A DNA stretch of 64,000 nt, taken from contig NZ_BMWB01000030.1 in NCBI RefSeq assembly GCF_014651015.1, forward strand, positions 18,907-82,906. Direction: 5' to 3'. Positions 26,490 through 35,540 of this stretch are shown one piece after another (the stretch's first letter is position 1; each line of letters opens with the position of its first letter). Below the pieces are notes generated by a model, which saw only the letters and a list, made by a program, of their open reading frames with translations, was not told where the DNA came from and ran no database searches. The DNA comes from Streptomyces xantholiticus (lineage in GTDB: Bacteria; Actinomycetota; Actinomycetes; Streptomycetales; Streptomycetaceae). The position numbers and the translations under genes were made by a program.

Positions 26490-28610
26490 GTGGTGGACAC
26501 GCGCGCGTCGACGAGTGATGTGCCGGACCGGCCGCCTCAGCCGGCGGTCGGGTACGCGGGTGTGTTCCGTGATCTGCTGCCGATCGCGCTGTGGAGGGCG
26601 GATTCGCAGGGGCGCATCGTGCAGTGGTCTCTCGCCGCCAAGGATCTGCTCGGCTACGCGCCGGAGGAGCTGCTGGGACGGTACGGGACGCCGATCCTGG
26701 TGCCCGAGGCGAACAGGGAGCTGGCCGACGAGCTGGCGCGGAAGGTCAGGCTGGGCGAAGCCGTGCTCGGGTGCCTTCCGGTGCGGCACCGTGACGGGCA
26801 CATCGTGGAGATGGAGATGTGGATCTGCCCGGCCGCGGACGCGCAGGGTCGGACCGGTCTCCTGGCCATCGCCGCCGAGACCTCCGCGGTGGTGCACATG
26901 CGGGACTCGCTGGCGGCACTCGAGGGACTGTTCACCCAGTCCCCGATCGGTCTGGCCATGCTCGGCCCTGACTTGCGTTACCTGCGGGTCAACGACGCCC
27001 TGGTGCGGATGAACGGCGTCCCCGCGGCCGAGCACATCGGCAAGCGGGTGGGCGAAGTGGCGCCTGGGGTCAATGCCGCGGAGCTTGAAACGGTGATGCG
27101 GCAGGTACTGGATCGGGGGGAGGCGGTGGTGGACTTCCGCCGCGCCGGTCGCACCCCGGCCGACCCCGATCACGACCGGACCTGGTCCTGCTCCTACGCC
27201 CCGCTACTCGGGGGCCCCGGTCAACCGCTGGGGCTGATCGCTTCCCTGATCGACATCACCGAAGGGCAGCAGGCCCACGTCCGGGCCGAACAGGCGGGCC
27301 GGCGCTTCGCCCTGCTGGCCGAGGCCGGCACGCGCATCGGAACGACCCTGGACCTGCGGAAGACCGCCGAAGAAGTGGTGCAGGTACTGGTGCCCCAGCT
27401 TGCCGACTCGGCCGACGTGCACCTGCTGGACAGGGTGCTCGCCCCCGATCAGGCCGCGGCGTCCTCTCACGGCGTGGCGCGTCGTATGGCGGTTCTCTAC
27501 ACCGATCCGGCCGCCCCGGCAGAGGAACTGGCGGTGGGCAAGACCTACCAGGTCCCGCCTGGCTCGGTGTACGAGCGAGTGATCGACGAGGGACGTCCCC
27601 TGAACCTCTACCTGACCGATATCGAACCCCTGGTCACCGATCCGGGCAGCGAGCAGCTGCGTGACTACCTTCGCACCCGTGTGGGCTCGGCGCGCATGGT
27701 CCCCCTTCTCGCCCGGGGCAGTCCGCTCGGGGCGGTGCTGGTGACGCGTACCCGTGACCGGGAGCCGTTCGACGACCAGGACATCGTGCTCATCGACGAG
27801 CTGGTGGCCCGCGCGGCACTGAACATCGACAACGCACGCATGTACACCAGCCAGCGACATGCGGCGCTCACCCTGCAGCGCAGCCTGATGAACGCCTCGC
27901 TGCCGACAGTGACGGGGCTGGAGCTCACCGGGCGCTACCTGCCCGCCAGCGATCAGGAGGTCGGCGGTGACTGGTTCGATGTCATCGCGCTGCCGCGCGG
28001 CAGGACAGGGCTCGTCATAGGAGACGTGATGGGGCACGGGATCCATGCCGCGGCCGTCATGGGGCAGCTGCGCACCGCTGTGCGAACGCTGGCTCGCAGC
28101 GACATCGCACCGGCCCAGCTGCTCTACGCCCTGGACGCCACCGTGGCCGACCTGGGCGAGAACGCGATGGCGACCTGCGTCTACGCCGTCCACGATCCAG
28201 CCACCAGTAGCTGTCTGATCGCCAGGGCCGGCCATCCACCGCCGGCCGTGGCCGACGCCCAGGGAACGGTCGCGTTCCTGGAAGGCCCCTCGGGTACGTC
28301 GCTAGGGGCAGGCGGACAGGGCTTCACCGACGAACGTGTTTCACTGCCCCCGCACAGCCTGCTGGTGATGTACACCGACGGACTCATCGAGACCCGCGAC
28401 AAAGACCTCGACCAGGGCATGCAACAGCTCTCCCAAGCCCTTCGGCACCCCCACGTCCCGCTGGAGGAAATCTGCGACCACCTCCTGCGCCGATTGCTGC
28501 CGCCCATGGTCCACGACGACGTGGCGCTGCTTCTCGTCAGGCCCCAGCCCGAGTCCCGTCAAGCTCCCGCCAACCCGGCCGAACCGCCGAAGCGCACGTC
28601 AACCTCGTAG
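26490..28610 (+). CDS. PAS-PAS-GAF-PP2C (SpoIIE-type) serine phosphatase
   Basis: 706 residues from a GTG at 26490. Two PAS domains (about 25-135, LLPIALWRADSQGRIVQWSL, and 145-265, QSPIGLAMLGPDLRYLRVND) precede a GAF domain (about 275-450) and a PP2C domain (about 465-690). Catalytic metal motifs are present: EVGGDWFDVIALP, VIGDVMGHGIHA, MYTDGLIETRD and VHDDVALLLV. No HATPase kinase domain is attached, unlike many larger Streptomyces homologues, so it needs a separate anti-sigma partner elsewhere. With the gene at 23982 it makes a phosphatase pair. Confidence 0.92.
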   Translation: MVDTRASTSDVPDRPPQPAVGYAGVFRDLLPIALWRADSQGRIVQWSLAAKDLLGYAPEELLGRYGTPILVPEANRELADELARKVRLGEAVLGCLPVRHRDGHIVEMEMWICPAADAQGRTGLLAIAAETSAVVHMRDSLAALEGLFTQSPIGLAMLGPDLRYLRVNDALVRMNGVPAAEHIGKRVGEVAPGVNAAELETVMRQVLDRGEAVVDFRRAGRTPADPDHDRTWSCSYAPLLGGPGQPLGLIASLIDITEGQQAHVRAEQAGRRFALLAEAGTRIGTTLDLRKTAEEVVQVLVPQLADSADVHLLDRVLAPDQAAASSHGVARRMAVLYTDPAAPAEELAVGKTYQVPPGSVYERVIDEGRPLNLYLTDIEPLVTDPGSEQLRDYLRTRVGSARMVPLLARGSPLGAVLVTRTRDREPFDDQDIVLIDELVARAALNIDNARMYTSQRHAALTLQRSLMNASLPTVTGLELTGRYLPASDQEVGGDWFDVIALPRGRTGLVIGDVMGHGIHAAAVMGQLRTAVRTLARSDIAPAQLLYALDATVADLGENAMATCVYAVHDPATSSCLIARAGHPPPAVADAQGTVAFLEGPSGTSLGAGGQGFTDERVSLPPHSLLVMYTDGLIETRDKDLDQGMQQLSQALRHPHVPLEEICDHLLRRLLPPMVHDDVALLLVRPQPESRQAPANPAEPPKRTSTS

Positions 28611-29027
28611 GTCCGCCCAGGGGGCCTCATTCTGCTTCTTGCTGCGGGCGCGCTCGGCGCCACCGCGCTGCCGGTGCCAGGGCAGGAACTGCGGCAACGG
28701 TGTCATCGCGTGCCCGCCCATTGATGGCAGCCGGTCCCGCCTGCGGGGGCCTCCCTCGTGATTGCAGCTGCACCGGACGGGACGGCACAGTGCCGGCCCA
28801 GGGGAGCGGGTGCACAAAGCCCTGTTCACCGGAGTGGGAGTCAGCACCGGGCCAATGGTCCGGCGCGTGCTGGTCGGGCCCGGACGACCTGGCTACGACG
28901 TGGACCTTCGGGAAGTGGACGGGACCTCCCGCTGACGGACCTGCCATGTCTTGATGGGCATGCGGCCTGGGACTGGGAGGACAACGATGAAGGCGTACAC
29001 CGTCCATCACAGGAAGGAATCGGGGCC
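28611..29027. other. Intergenic gap of about 415 bases
   Basis: No supported gene; competing frames on both strands have no recognisable domains. Confidence 0.45.
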
Positions 29028-29192
29028 ATGACTGATCGGGGAAACGGGTACGTGATTCCCGAACCGGAGGAGGAGCCCGACTTCGCGGACGAGCACTCTC
29101 GCCCCACCTATGCCGATGAGCCCTCGACGGAGGATCCCGACGAGTCGGTTCCCTCGGGGGAGGGCGGAGACGGGGGAATGGACCCCACCTGA
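29028..29192 (+). CDS. Very acidic small protein (54 aa)
   Basis: The ATG at 29028 follows CAGGAAGGAATCGGGGCC. The 54-residue product is dominated by Asp, Glu, Pro and Ser (IPEPEEEPDFADEHSRPTYADE) and ends GGDGGMDPT. It is predicted to be disordered. Small acidic Streptomyces proteins of this kind exist, but nothing more can be said; it could be a chance frame. Confidence 0.4.
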   Translation: MTDRGNGYVIPEPEEEPDFADEHSRPTYADEPSTEDPDESVPSGEGGDGGMDPT

Positions 29193-29599
29193 AAGGTCCT
29201 TCGGCCAGGTGAAGCCGCAGCGTCGTCGGCACCCGGGCCCACGGGGCGCGGGCCGACGGATATGCCCTGGAAGGCCCATGAATATCTTGGTGAGAGGCCG
29301 TCCGGCCATTGGGCCGGGCGGCCCGGCGGTCATGCCCTGGCCGGGGCGGACCCACGGCAGGAACACCGTCAAGCGCGCCCTGCTGCCGCTGAAGGAGATC
29401 TTCGCCATACGCCAACGACGACTCACGCGGCTCCACCCTGCCGAATCGGTACAGGAACCGCTCATGCGGCTGCAGTTCAGCAAGCCCGCCGACCACGCCC
29501 GGGCATTCGCCCGCAACCTCTCCCACCCGATACCCGGCAGAACGATCCGACTGCCCACCGTCACGCACCGGTGCAGTACTAGGATTTCGGCCGTCTGCG
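29193..29599. other. Gap with an orphan reading frame
   Basis: The plus-strand frame through 29389-29530 reads LLPLKEIFAIRQRRLTRLHPAE and FSKPADHARAFARNLSHP, which looks protein-like but has no clear start and matches nothing I recognise. It may be the edge of a decayed element. Confidence 0.3.
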
Positions 29600-29790
29600 C
29601 GGCTGGCTGCGCCGCCCGGATCGCGTCCCGCATCGTCCGCCGCGGCACCGAACCTCCCAACCGACTGGGCCGGCATCGCAGGGTCGTGGAACGCACCGTC
29701 GTGACTCAACGGATGCCCGCCGTCTGCACCGCCGATACGAGCGCAAGGCCGCGTACTTCCTCGACTTCGTCGACTCGGTCACCGGGTAGC
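29600..29790 (+). pseudogene. IS5-family transposase C-terminal remnant
   Basis: The plus strand gives SRIVRRGTEPPNRLGRHRRVVERTV in one frame. After a frame change it reads RRLHRRYERKAAYFLDFV, ending with a TAG at about 29788. This is the usual end of IS5-type transposases ('IARRGIE...GRHRWVVERT...W...RRL..RYER'). The N-terminal two thirds and one catalytic Asp region are gone. Confidence 0.6.
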
Positions 29791-29987
29791 TCATGGACGC
29801 GACGCTTGCGCTTTCGTTCGGCCCGCGGAACCGGGCACGTGCGGCAGGCTGCCTGCGGGCCGCTCCTGCACACGGGCGAGGCCCCTGCGTGCGGTGAAAC
29901 CCGCAGGCAGGGGGCTTGTTTGGGGTCCCGCCCGTGCGGCGCGCACGATCCCGGTGAGTGTGCTGCACTGGAATCAGGAGGTGCATC

Positions 29988-30389
29988 GTGTCCGGTCGTG
30001 CAGGGAAACCCAGGAACATCCTTCTTGTGTGGCTGATCTGGCCGCTGATCACGCTGGGCGTCTACCACTTCGTCTGGTATTACAAGGTGAATCGCGAGGC
30101 CCGTGACTTCGATCCGCGGATCGAAGTCAATCCGGCGTATGCCGTCCTGGCCATCCTCATCGGCTGGCTGGTGATCGTTCCTCCCTTCGTGTCGGTCTAC
30201 AACACCGGTCAGCGCATTGCCGAGATGCAGAAGTCGGCCGGGATGCAGCCCAGTTGCAATCCCTGGATCGGGCTGATCCTCATGATCATCGCCGGCCTGC
30301 ACGCGCTCTACTACCAGCACGAGCTGAACCAGATCTGGACCCACTACCGGAACCCGGCCGAGGGGCAACAGGTGCCTCTCGCTGTCTGA
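29988..30389 (+). CDS. DUF4234-family membrane protein
   Basis: 133 residues from a GTG at 29988, preceded by CAGGAGGTGCATC. Three hydrophobic helices are seen: ILLVWLIWPLITLGVYHFVW (about 11-30), YAVLAILIGWLVIVPPFVSVY (about 50-72) and WIGLILMIIAGLHALYYQHELN (about 93-115). The 'GVY...WY.K.NRE' and 'YYQ..LN..W' signatures are those of DUF4234 proteins. The function is unknown; they are small membrane proteins that often sit beside stress genes. It lies between two IS remnants. Confidence 0.82.
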   Translation: MSGRAGKPRNILLVWLIWPLITLGVYHFVWYYKVNREARDFDPRIEVNPAYAVLAILIGWLVIVPPFVSVYNTGQRIAEMQKSAGMQPSCNPWIGLILMIIAGLHALYYQHELNQIWTHYRNPAEGQQVPLAV

Positions 30390-30484
30390 TGCCCGGGATC
30401 CGTGGCTTCGTGCGAAGCGGGAGCCGGTGCAGCGTGGGCCCCTGTCCGGTGGGCGAATTCCAGTGGTCGTATCGCAACGCGTGA

Positions 30485-30990
30485 TCACCGCCGTGTGGCG
30501 GTGAGCAGTTTGGACAGACGCTCGGCTGGGGTTTCCCCGTCGGGCGTCTTGCGTGGGCGGCTGTTGAGTTCGGCGGCGGCGTCCAGGTCCTGGCGGCTGT
30601 AACGCGACGCGCTGGTGCCTGGGGGGACTGGCGCAGCGGGCCGCTCGTGTTCTCGTTCGGCCCGGTCCGCACTGCCATGGGCAGGCAGGATTACAGAAGT
30701 GGGCCGCGTGTTCGTGGCGGTGGAGAAGAGGTGGTGACTTGCCGGCTCGTTGCCCTGATCCCAGGTCAGTGACCGCCGTAGGTGGGCCAGAAGTTCGCTG
30801 ATGGTGGCGGTGAAAGCCAGCGGGTGCAGGTCGTCGCCTGTGCGGGGTACAAGACGCACAGGTGGCCGTGCCGGCCCGGTGTCCGGGCAGACGTCGCGAG
30901 GCTGACGCCCCCGCCCCCGGGCGCCGGTGCGTGACGAACACGGCCTCGAGAGTGCGGCCCTTGAGCAGTCGGGGCAGGAGCCGCCGGTGC
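30485..30990 (-). pseudogene. IS30-family transposase remnant
   Basis: On the minus strand RRSLTWDQGNE, then (in a second frame) WQRGPNENTSGPLRQ, and then in the first frame SRYSRQDLDAAAELNSRPRK and ETPAERLSKLL ending at 30485. These are successive parts of the IS30 DDE domain and C-terminus ('LTWDQG.E', 'P W.RG.NENTNGLLRQ', 'LN.RPRKTLGW.TPAE'). At least two frameshifts break it. It forms the left border of the WD40/barstar island. Confidence 0.7.
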
Positions 30991-31178
30991 CGGCGTCCCA
31001 GTAGACGGTTTCCAGCACGAAGTCCTCACGCGCACCCTGTCCCGGCGGCGGGCCCTGGTCCGGACGTCCTTGACCCAGGCCGGGCAGCGGGGGAGTTATT
31101 GTCAAGACCTGTGGGTCGGCGGCGTCTGGTGCATTGGCCAGTCATCAAGAATCGACCAGGGGATCGGGGCAGTCGCGC

Positions 31179-31589
31179 ATGTCCAGTGGTAGCGATCCAC
31201 GGCCTCGATGGATCACAAGGCTCGTGGAAGAGTTGAGCGAGTTTCTGCAAGAGCCGGTGATACTCGTGGAGTCACTCAAAGAGTGCCTGGTCGATGACGA
31301 CGCTTTCTCCTGCCTCATCCGCAGTTCACCCCCGCAGGGCCGAGCTTTCCAGCTCAGCTGGGAGGGAATCCTCGGGATGGAGCCCATCGACGGGAAGCCC
31401 CACGCCAGTGTTTCGCTGTTTCTGTACAGCAGGAACCGCCGGCTCGCCCTGTCCGGCCATGCCGAGGGAAGTGTCCTGGAAATCGTGTATGAAGGCTCGC
31501 TGGAGCATGGTGGGCGATGGGCGAACCCCTGTTGGGATCAGGATGAGTTCGGCGAATACCTCACGTTCGAGACATACGGCGAGTGCTGA
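31179..31589 (+). CDS. Unknown acidic soluble protein, immunity-protein-like
   Basis: 136 residues from the ATG at 31179; an earlier in-frame ATG at 31134 is possible. The protein is acidic and single-domain, with a helix (ITRLVEELSEFLQEPVILVE), strands (ASVSLFLYSRNRRLALSG and VLEIVYEG) and a closing WDQDEFGEYLTFETYGEC. Its size, acidity and strand pattern are reminiscent of polymorphic-toxin immunity proteins, but I cannot name a family. It sits just before the WD40 protein and three kilobases before a barstar gene. Confidence 0.6.
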   Translation: MSSGSDPRPRWITRLVEELSEFLQEPVILVESLKECLVDDDAFSCLIRSSPPQGRAFQLSWEGILGMEPIDGKPHASVSLFLYSRNRRLALSGHAEGSVLEIVYEGSLEHGGRWANPCWDQDEFGEYLTFETYGEC

Positions 31590-31776
31590 GCTGACGGCGA
31601 TGATCTGTACGGGGTGCAGGAAGCGGAGCGGCGAGCTGTCCCGGACTCGTGCTCCCGCGACCGGACCCTGACGGGGTTTGGAGGGCACCACTGCTGTGAC
31701 GCCTGCGGGAGTAGCACGGCATCGGTGAGTAATCGATGCTCTGCCCGGGCTGGAGTTCTGCTTACAGACTGAGCGG

Positions 31777-34065
31777 ATGTTTCCTACGCCGAAGTGCCCT
31801 GATTCCGATTGCCCACGCGCGTGGAGCACTTTCGGAGACGGATCGCAGCATTTGGGGGAGTGCGCATCGATCGACGGGGCACTGGCGGATCCGGGGTTTC
31901 TGGTGCGGGCCGATCCGGGGCGGGTGGAGGCTCTGCTGGAGGGCGTTGTGGTCCCGGAGTCGTGCTGGGTGGCATCGGTGTACCGGATGTCGGCCGGGCG
32001 GCACCGGGATGTCACTGCGGGGGTGCGGCGGCAGGTGCTCGCGCTGGACGCCGCGCGTCTGGGAAGCCGGCGTCTGTGCCATAGCATCTCCGCAGTGGAG
32101 GTGGACGGCGAGCCGACGGAGCGGTGGCAGGTGGCCTGGGCCGCCTCCACGGCTGGGCGCCCCTTCCGGCACGAGCTCGTCAACGGGCCCGGGAACACCT
32201 CGATAGCCACGGCGCTGGTCGACGGCCGCCCCGTTGCCGTCACACTCGGCGACTACAAGAACCGCTGGACCAACACCCTGCGGGTGTGGGACCTGGTCAC
32301 CGGCGGACAGGTGGGAGAAGTCCGGTGCACTCCGCCGGCGGACAAGGTGTTGGGCACCGCGGTGGTCGAGGGCCGTCCGGTCGCGTTCACTTGGGTTCGG
32401 CAGAACACGGCCGTGCGCATGTGGGACCTGAGTGCTCAGGCCCTGGTCGGCGAGTTCCCCCTGGGACAGCGCTGGGTTTCCGGATGGACGACGATCACGC
32501 TGGACGGCCGGCAGGTTGCTCTCACCGGTGGGGATGACCCGACGGTCCGCGCATGGGACCTGGTGACCGGCAGGCAGAACCGTGAGCTCGTCCTGACCGG
32601 TCATGCCGGCAGCGTGTCAGTGCGGGCCACGGCGGTACTCGACAGACGCCCCGTCGTCGTGGCATCCGCAGACCAGGTGGTCCGGGTGTGGGATCTGCGC
32701 ACCGGCGAACCGGTAGGTGGGCCCATCGACACGGATACCGAAGGCGCTTTCGCACTCGTGGGCTGTGCAACGGCGAAAGTCGACGGCCGCGCGGTCGCGG
32801 TGACCGCCAACGCCCGTTCCCTGCGGGTGTGGGACCTGGCCACCGGGGAGCCGGTTGGCGAACCGCTTCTGGACCCCGGGCAACTCAACGGGTTTCTCAC
32901 GGGCGTGACCACCACGACTCTGCAAGGTCATCCGGTCGCTGTGACAGTCTCCACCGATCAGGGCGGCATGCTCGAGGTGTGGGACCTGGCCAGCGGCGAA
33001 CGGATCGGTTCACCCGACGACGGCTACGACGACGTCGGGCTGGAAAGCGTCGCCACGACCGTGGTGGGCGGTCGCCCGGTGGCAGTCACCTGCTGTCGCA
33101 GGGGACGGGTACGGGTGTGGGACCTGGTCTATGGCAAACCGCTCGGTGAACCCCGCACTGGCCACAACGCCACGGTGGACGCGGTGGCGACCGGGGTGGC
33201 CGACGGCCGTCCGGTCGCCGTCACGGCAAGCAGCGGCGATGGGACGGTCCGGGTATGGGACCTGGTCGGCGGGAAGCCGGTCGGCGAACCCTTCGGCGGC
33301 CTTACCGGTTCGGGTGTCTGGGCGCTGGCCACTGCCGTGGTGGACGGGCGTTCGGTCCTGGTCGCCGGCAGCGGTGACGGGAGCATGTTCATCTGGGACC
33401 TGACGACCGGTGAGCCGGTCGGTGAGCCGATGACCGGACACAGTGCCTGTGTTTCTGCAGTGGCGACAACAGTGGTCCGGGAACGACCGGTCGCCGTCAC
33501 CGGAAGTTGGGACACCACGCTACAGGTATGGGATTTGTCGACGAGGGAGCCGGTCGGAGTGCCTCTGACTGGGCACTCTGACTGTGTGTCCGCTGTCGCC
33601 ACGGCGGTGGTCTCCGGCCGTCCGGTTGCTGTCACGGGCAGTGACGACGCGACAGCTCGTGTCTGGGACCTGACGACCCGTGAGCCGGTCGGGGGGCCTC
33701 TGACTGGGCACGGTGACTGTGTGTCCGCCGTCGCCACGGCGGTGGTCTCCGGCCGTCCGGTTGCTGTCACGGGCAGTGACGACGCGACAGTTCGCATCTG
33801 GGACCTGACGACCCGTGAGCCGGTCGGGGGGCCTCTGACTGGGCACGGTGACTGTGTGTCCGCCGTCGCCACGGCAGTGGTCGCCGGACGACCGGTCGCC
33901 GTCACGGGCAGTCGCGACGCCACCGTGCGGATCTGGGACCTTGCCGGCGGCAGACCGATCGGCGAGGAACTGCTTTTTCCCGTGCCCGTCGAAGCCGTGG
34001 CAGCAACCTCCGACGGTCGGCTGCTGGTCGGCTTTGGTCAGGATCTTGCGGTACTGGTTCCATGA
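31777..34065 (+). CDS. WD40-repeat protein, two tandem propellers
   Basis: 762 residues. The first 130 or so are a unique, partly helical domain (GALADPGFLVRADPGRVEALLEG). From residue about 145 there are 13 WD motifs of the form '(L/V)R(V/I/M)WDL..G.PVGE', each preceded by 'AVATAVV.GRPVAVTGS.D'; a degenerate first blade would make 14, enough for two seven-bladed propellers. The repeat unit is 41-45 residues. Such propellers are scaffolds for protein-protein binding. No kinase, protease or NB-ARC domain is fused, unlike many Streptomyces WD40 proteins. Blades 11 and 12 are almost identical in DNA, so they duplicated recently. Confidence 0.9.
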   Translation: MFPTPKCPDSDCPRAWSTFGDGSQHLGECASIDGALADPGFLVRADPGRVEALLEGVVVPESCWVASVYRMSAGRHRDVTAGVRRQVLALDAARLGSRRLCHSISAVEVDGEPTERWQVAWAASTAGRPFRHELVNGPGNTSIATALVDGRPVAVTLGDYKNRWTNTLRVWDLVTGGQVGEVRCTPPADKVLGTAVVEGRPVAFTWVRQNTAVRMWDLSAQALVGEFPLGQRWVSGWTTITLDGRQVALTGGDDPTVRAWDLVTGRQNRELVLTGHAGSVSVRATAVLDRRPVVVASADQVVRVWDLRTGEPVGGPIDTDTEGAFALVGCATAKVDGRAVAVTANARSLRVWDLATGEPVGEPLLDPGQLNGFLTGVTTTTLQGHPVAVTVSTDQGGMLEVWDLASGERIGSPDDGYDDVGLESVATTVVGGRPVAVTCCRRGRVRVWDLVYGKPLGEPRTGHNATVDAVATGVADGRPVAVTASSGDGTVRVWDLVGGKPVGEPFGGLTGSGVWALATAVVDGRSVLVAGSGDGSMFIWDLTTGEPVGEPMTGHSACVSAVATTVVRERPVAVTGSWDTTLQVWDLSTREPVGVPLTGHSDCVSAVATAVVSGRPVAVTGSDDATARVWDLTTREPVGGPLTGHGDCVSAVATAVVSGRPVAVTGSDDATVRIWDLTTREPVGGPLTGHGDCVSAVATAVVAGRPVAVTGSRDATVRIWDLAGGRPIGEELLFPVPVEAVAATSDGRLLVGFGQDLAVLVP
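33571..33975 (+). repeat. 135-bp tandem repeat inside the WD40 gene
   Basis: Units start at 33571, 33706 and 33841 (GGGCAC then TGACTGTGTGTCCGC). The first two units differ at only a few positions; the third diverges after about 60 bases. Each encodes one 45-residue blade. Confidence 0.85.
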
Positions 34066-34357
34066 CGCGACCGTCGAGTGCTGGCGAGTGGCACGCGAAG
34101 CCGTCCATCGTTCCCCTCACCGAACCCATTGATGAGCTCGTGGGATGCCACGAGTGGTGTCACCGGCCTCGCCTCCGCCGCGCGCCGTCTCACGGCGCGG
34201 GCCCGGGAAGTTGCTCGGCGCGGCGGCTCACGATCCGACAGCGCAGATAGTGGGCGAGGTTGAGTCGGGGCGTTTGGTTTGGATCTAGACTTTGCAGCTC
34301 GCCGCCATGACCGGCTGACGGTGGTCGACGGCCTGAATCACGGGAGGAAGGTTGGCG

Positions 34358-34822
34358 ATGCACACCGTGCCCTGGTTGCAAGTAGTTGCGAAGCAAGGCG
34401 CTCTGCCTGTCGATCTGCTGCTGCCCGTGACCGGCAGAACGTACGTAGCGCGTCTCGACGGCCGGGAGATGCGCGACATGGACGCTGTGTTCCAAGAGTT
34501 CTACGACGGACTGAGGCTGCCGGATTACTTCGGGTGGAACTGGAATGCCCTCTCCGACTGTCTGCGTGATCTGAAGTGGCTGTCTGCGGACCACTGCGTA
34601 CTGATCCTCGAGGCCGCGGATGAGGCACTGTCGGGCGATCCCTTCGAACAGCGGCTGCTCTTCAACACCCTGCTGCGGGCAGGTCAGGCATGGTCCTACA
34701 CACAGCGGCCCGAGGGCATCGAACTCGGCAGGCTCGTGGTTGTCATGTCTTGTGATGCCGCAGCCGTCCCGTCCCTGCAGGGACGGCTGCAATCCTGCTT
34801 GGAAGAGACGGCATCGTCATAA
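34358..34822 (+). CDS. Barstar-family RNase inhibitor
   Basis: 154 residues from the ATG at 34358 (TTG at 34352 also in frame), with GGGAGGAAGG upstream. The barstar core is clear: ARLDGREMRDMDAVFQEFYDGL, then PDYFGWNWNALSDCLRDLKWL, then HCVLILEAADEA. In barstar the equivalent helix and loop around 'FG.NWDALWDCL' bind the barnase active site. No barnase-like RNase or large toxin gene lies nearby, so it is an orphan immunity protein or one that acts on an unrelated partner. It ends five bases before an IS5 remnant. Confidence 0.87.
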   Translation: MHTVPWLQVVAKQGALPVDLLLPVTGRTYVARLDGREMRDMDAVFQEFYDGLRLPDYFGWNWNALSDCLRDLKWLSADHCVLILEAADEALSGDPFEQRLLFNTLLRAGQAWSYTQRPEGIELGRLVVVMSCDAAAVPSLQGRLQSCLEETASS

Positions 34823-34826
34823 GGCC

Positions 34827-35491
34827 TCATCTCGCGGACCAGAGGAAGATGTCCGCGACGTGGAGTCCGGCCAGGTAGATGGTCGCGGTCTTCTCATAGC
34901 GGGTTGCGATGCCGCGCCACTGCTTCAGACGGTTGATGCACCGCTCGACCGTGTCGCGCTGCTTGTATGCCTCGCGGTCGAAGGCGGGTGGCCGACCGCC
35001 GCGGCTGCCTCGACGCAGTCGGTGGCCCCGCTGGTCCGCCGGGACGGGAATCACCACTCGGATGCCGCGCTTGCTCAGGTGGTCGCGAATGGCGCGTGAG
35101 CAGTACCCCTTGTCGCCTAGGACCACATCCGGCCTGGTGCGAGGTCTGCCGCGCCGGCGTGGGACACGCAGACGGGCCATCACGTCCGGGAAGGCGGGTG
35201 CCTCACCGGCCTGGCCGGCCGTGAGCACGAAGGCCAACGGTCGGCAGTCGCCGTCGGAGGCGAGATGAATCTTCGTGGTCAGCCCGCCGCGGGAGCGGCC
35301 GATGGCATGGTCGCCGGGCTCGCCGGCCGGGGCCCCGTTACCCTTTTCGTGGCCCCGCACACCCGCTCCCACCTTCCGTCGACGGCCCACATTCGAACCC
35401 GGTTGTATACGCCCCGCCAGTCGCCGTAGTTCTCCGGCAGGTGCATCCACTGCGATCCGGTCTGGAACTTCCAGGCGATGGCGTCGATCAC
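34827..35491 (-). pseudogene. IS5-family transposase, internally deleted and frameshifted
   Basis: The minus strand reads AWKFQTGSQWMHLPENYGDWRG and YNRVRMWAVDGRWERV, then loses the expected 'D.TI.RAHQHAAGA' segment. It resumes in another frame with DHAIGRSRGGLTTKIHLASD, VLGDKGYCSRAIRDHL, RDTVERCINRLKQWRGIATR and a C-terminal VADIFLWSAR. The order is that of one IS5 subgroup. The N-terminal ~40 residues and the first catalytic Asp region are missing, so it is inactive. It closes the island right after the barstar gene. Confidence 0.8.
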
Positions 35492-35540
35492 TTCACGGTG
35501 ATGCCGCTACCGACCACCCCGCTAATGCTCGGGGACTTCG

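Noticed and set aside
33571..33975. Repeat array as CRISPR or mobile repeat
   Set aside because: The units are in frame, encode WD40 blades and have no spacers.
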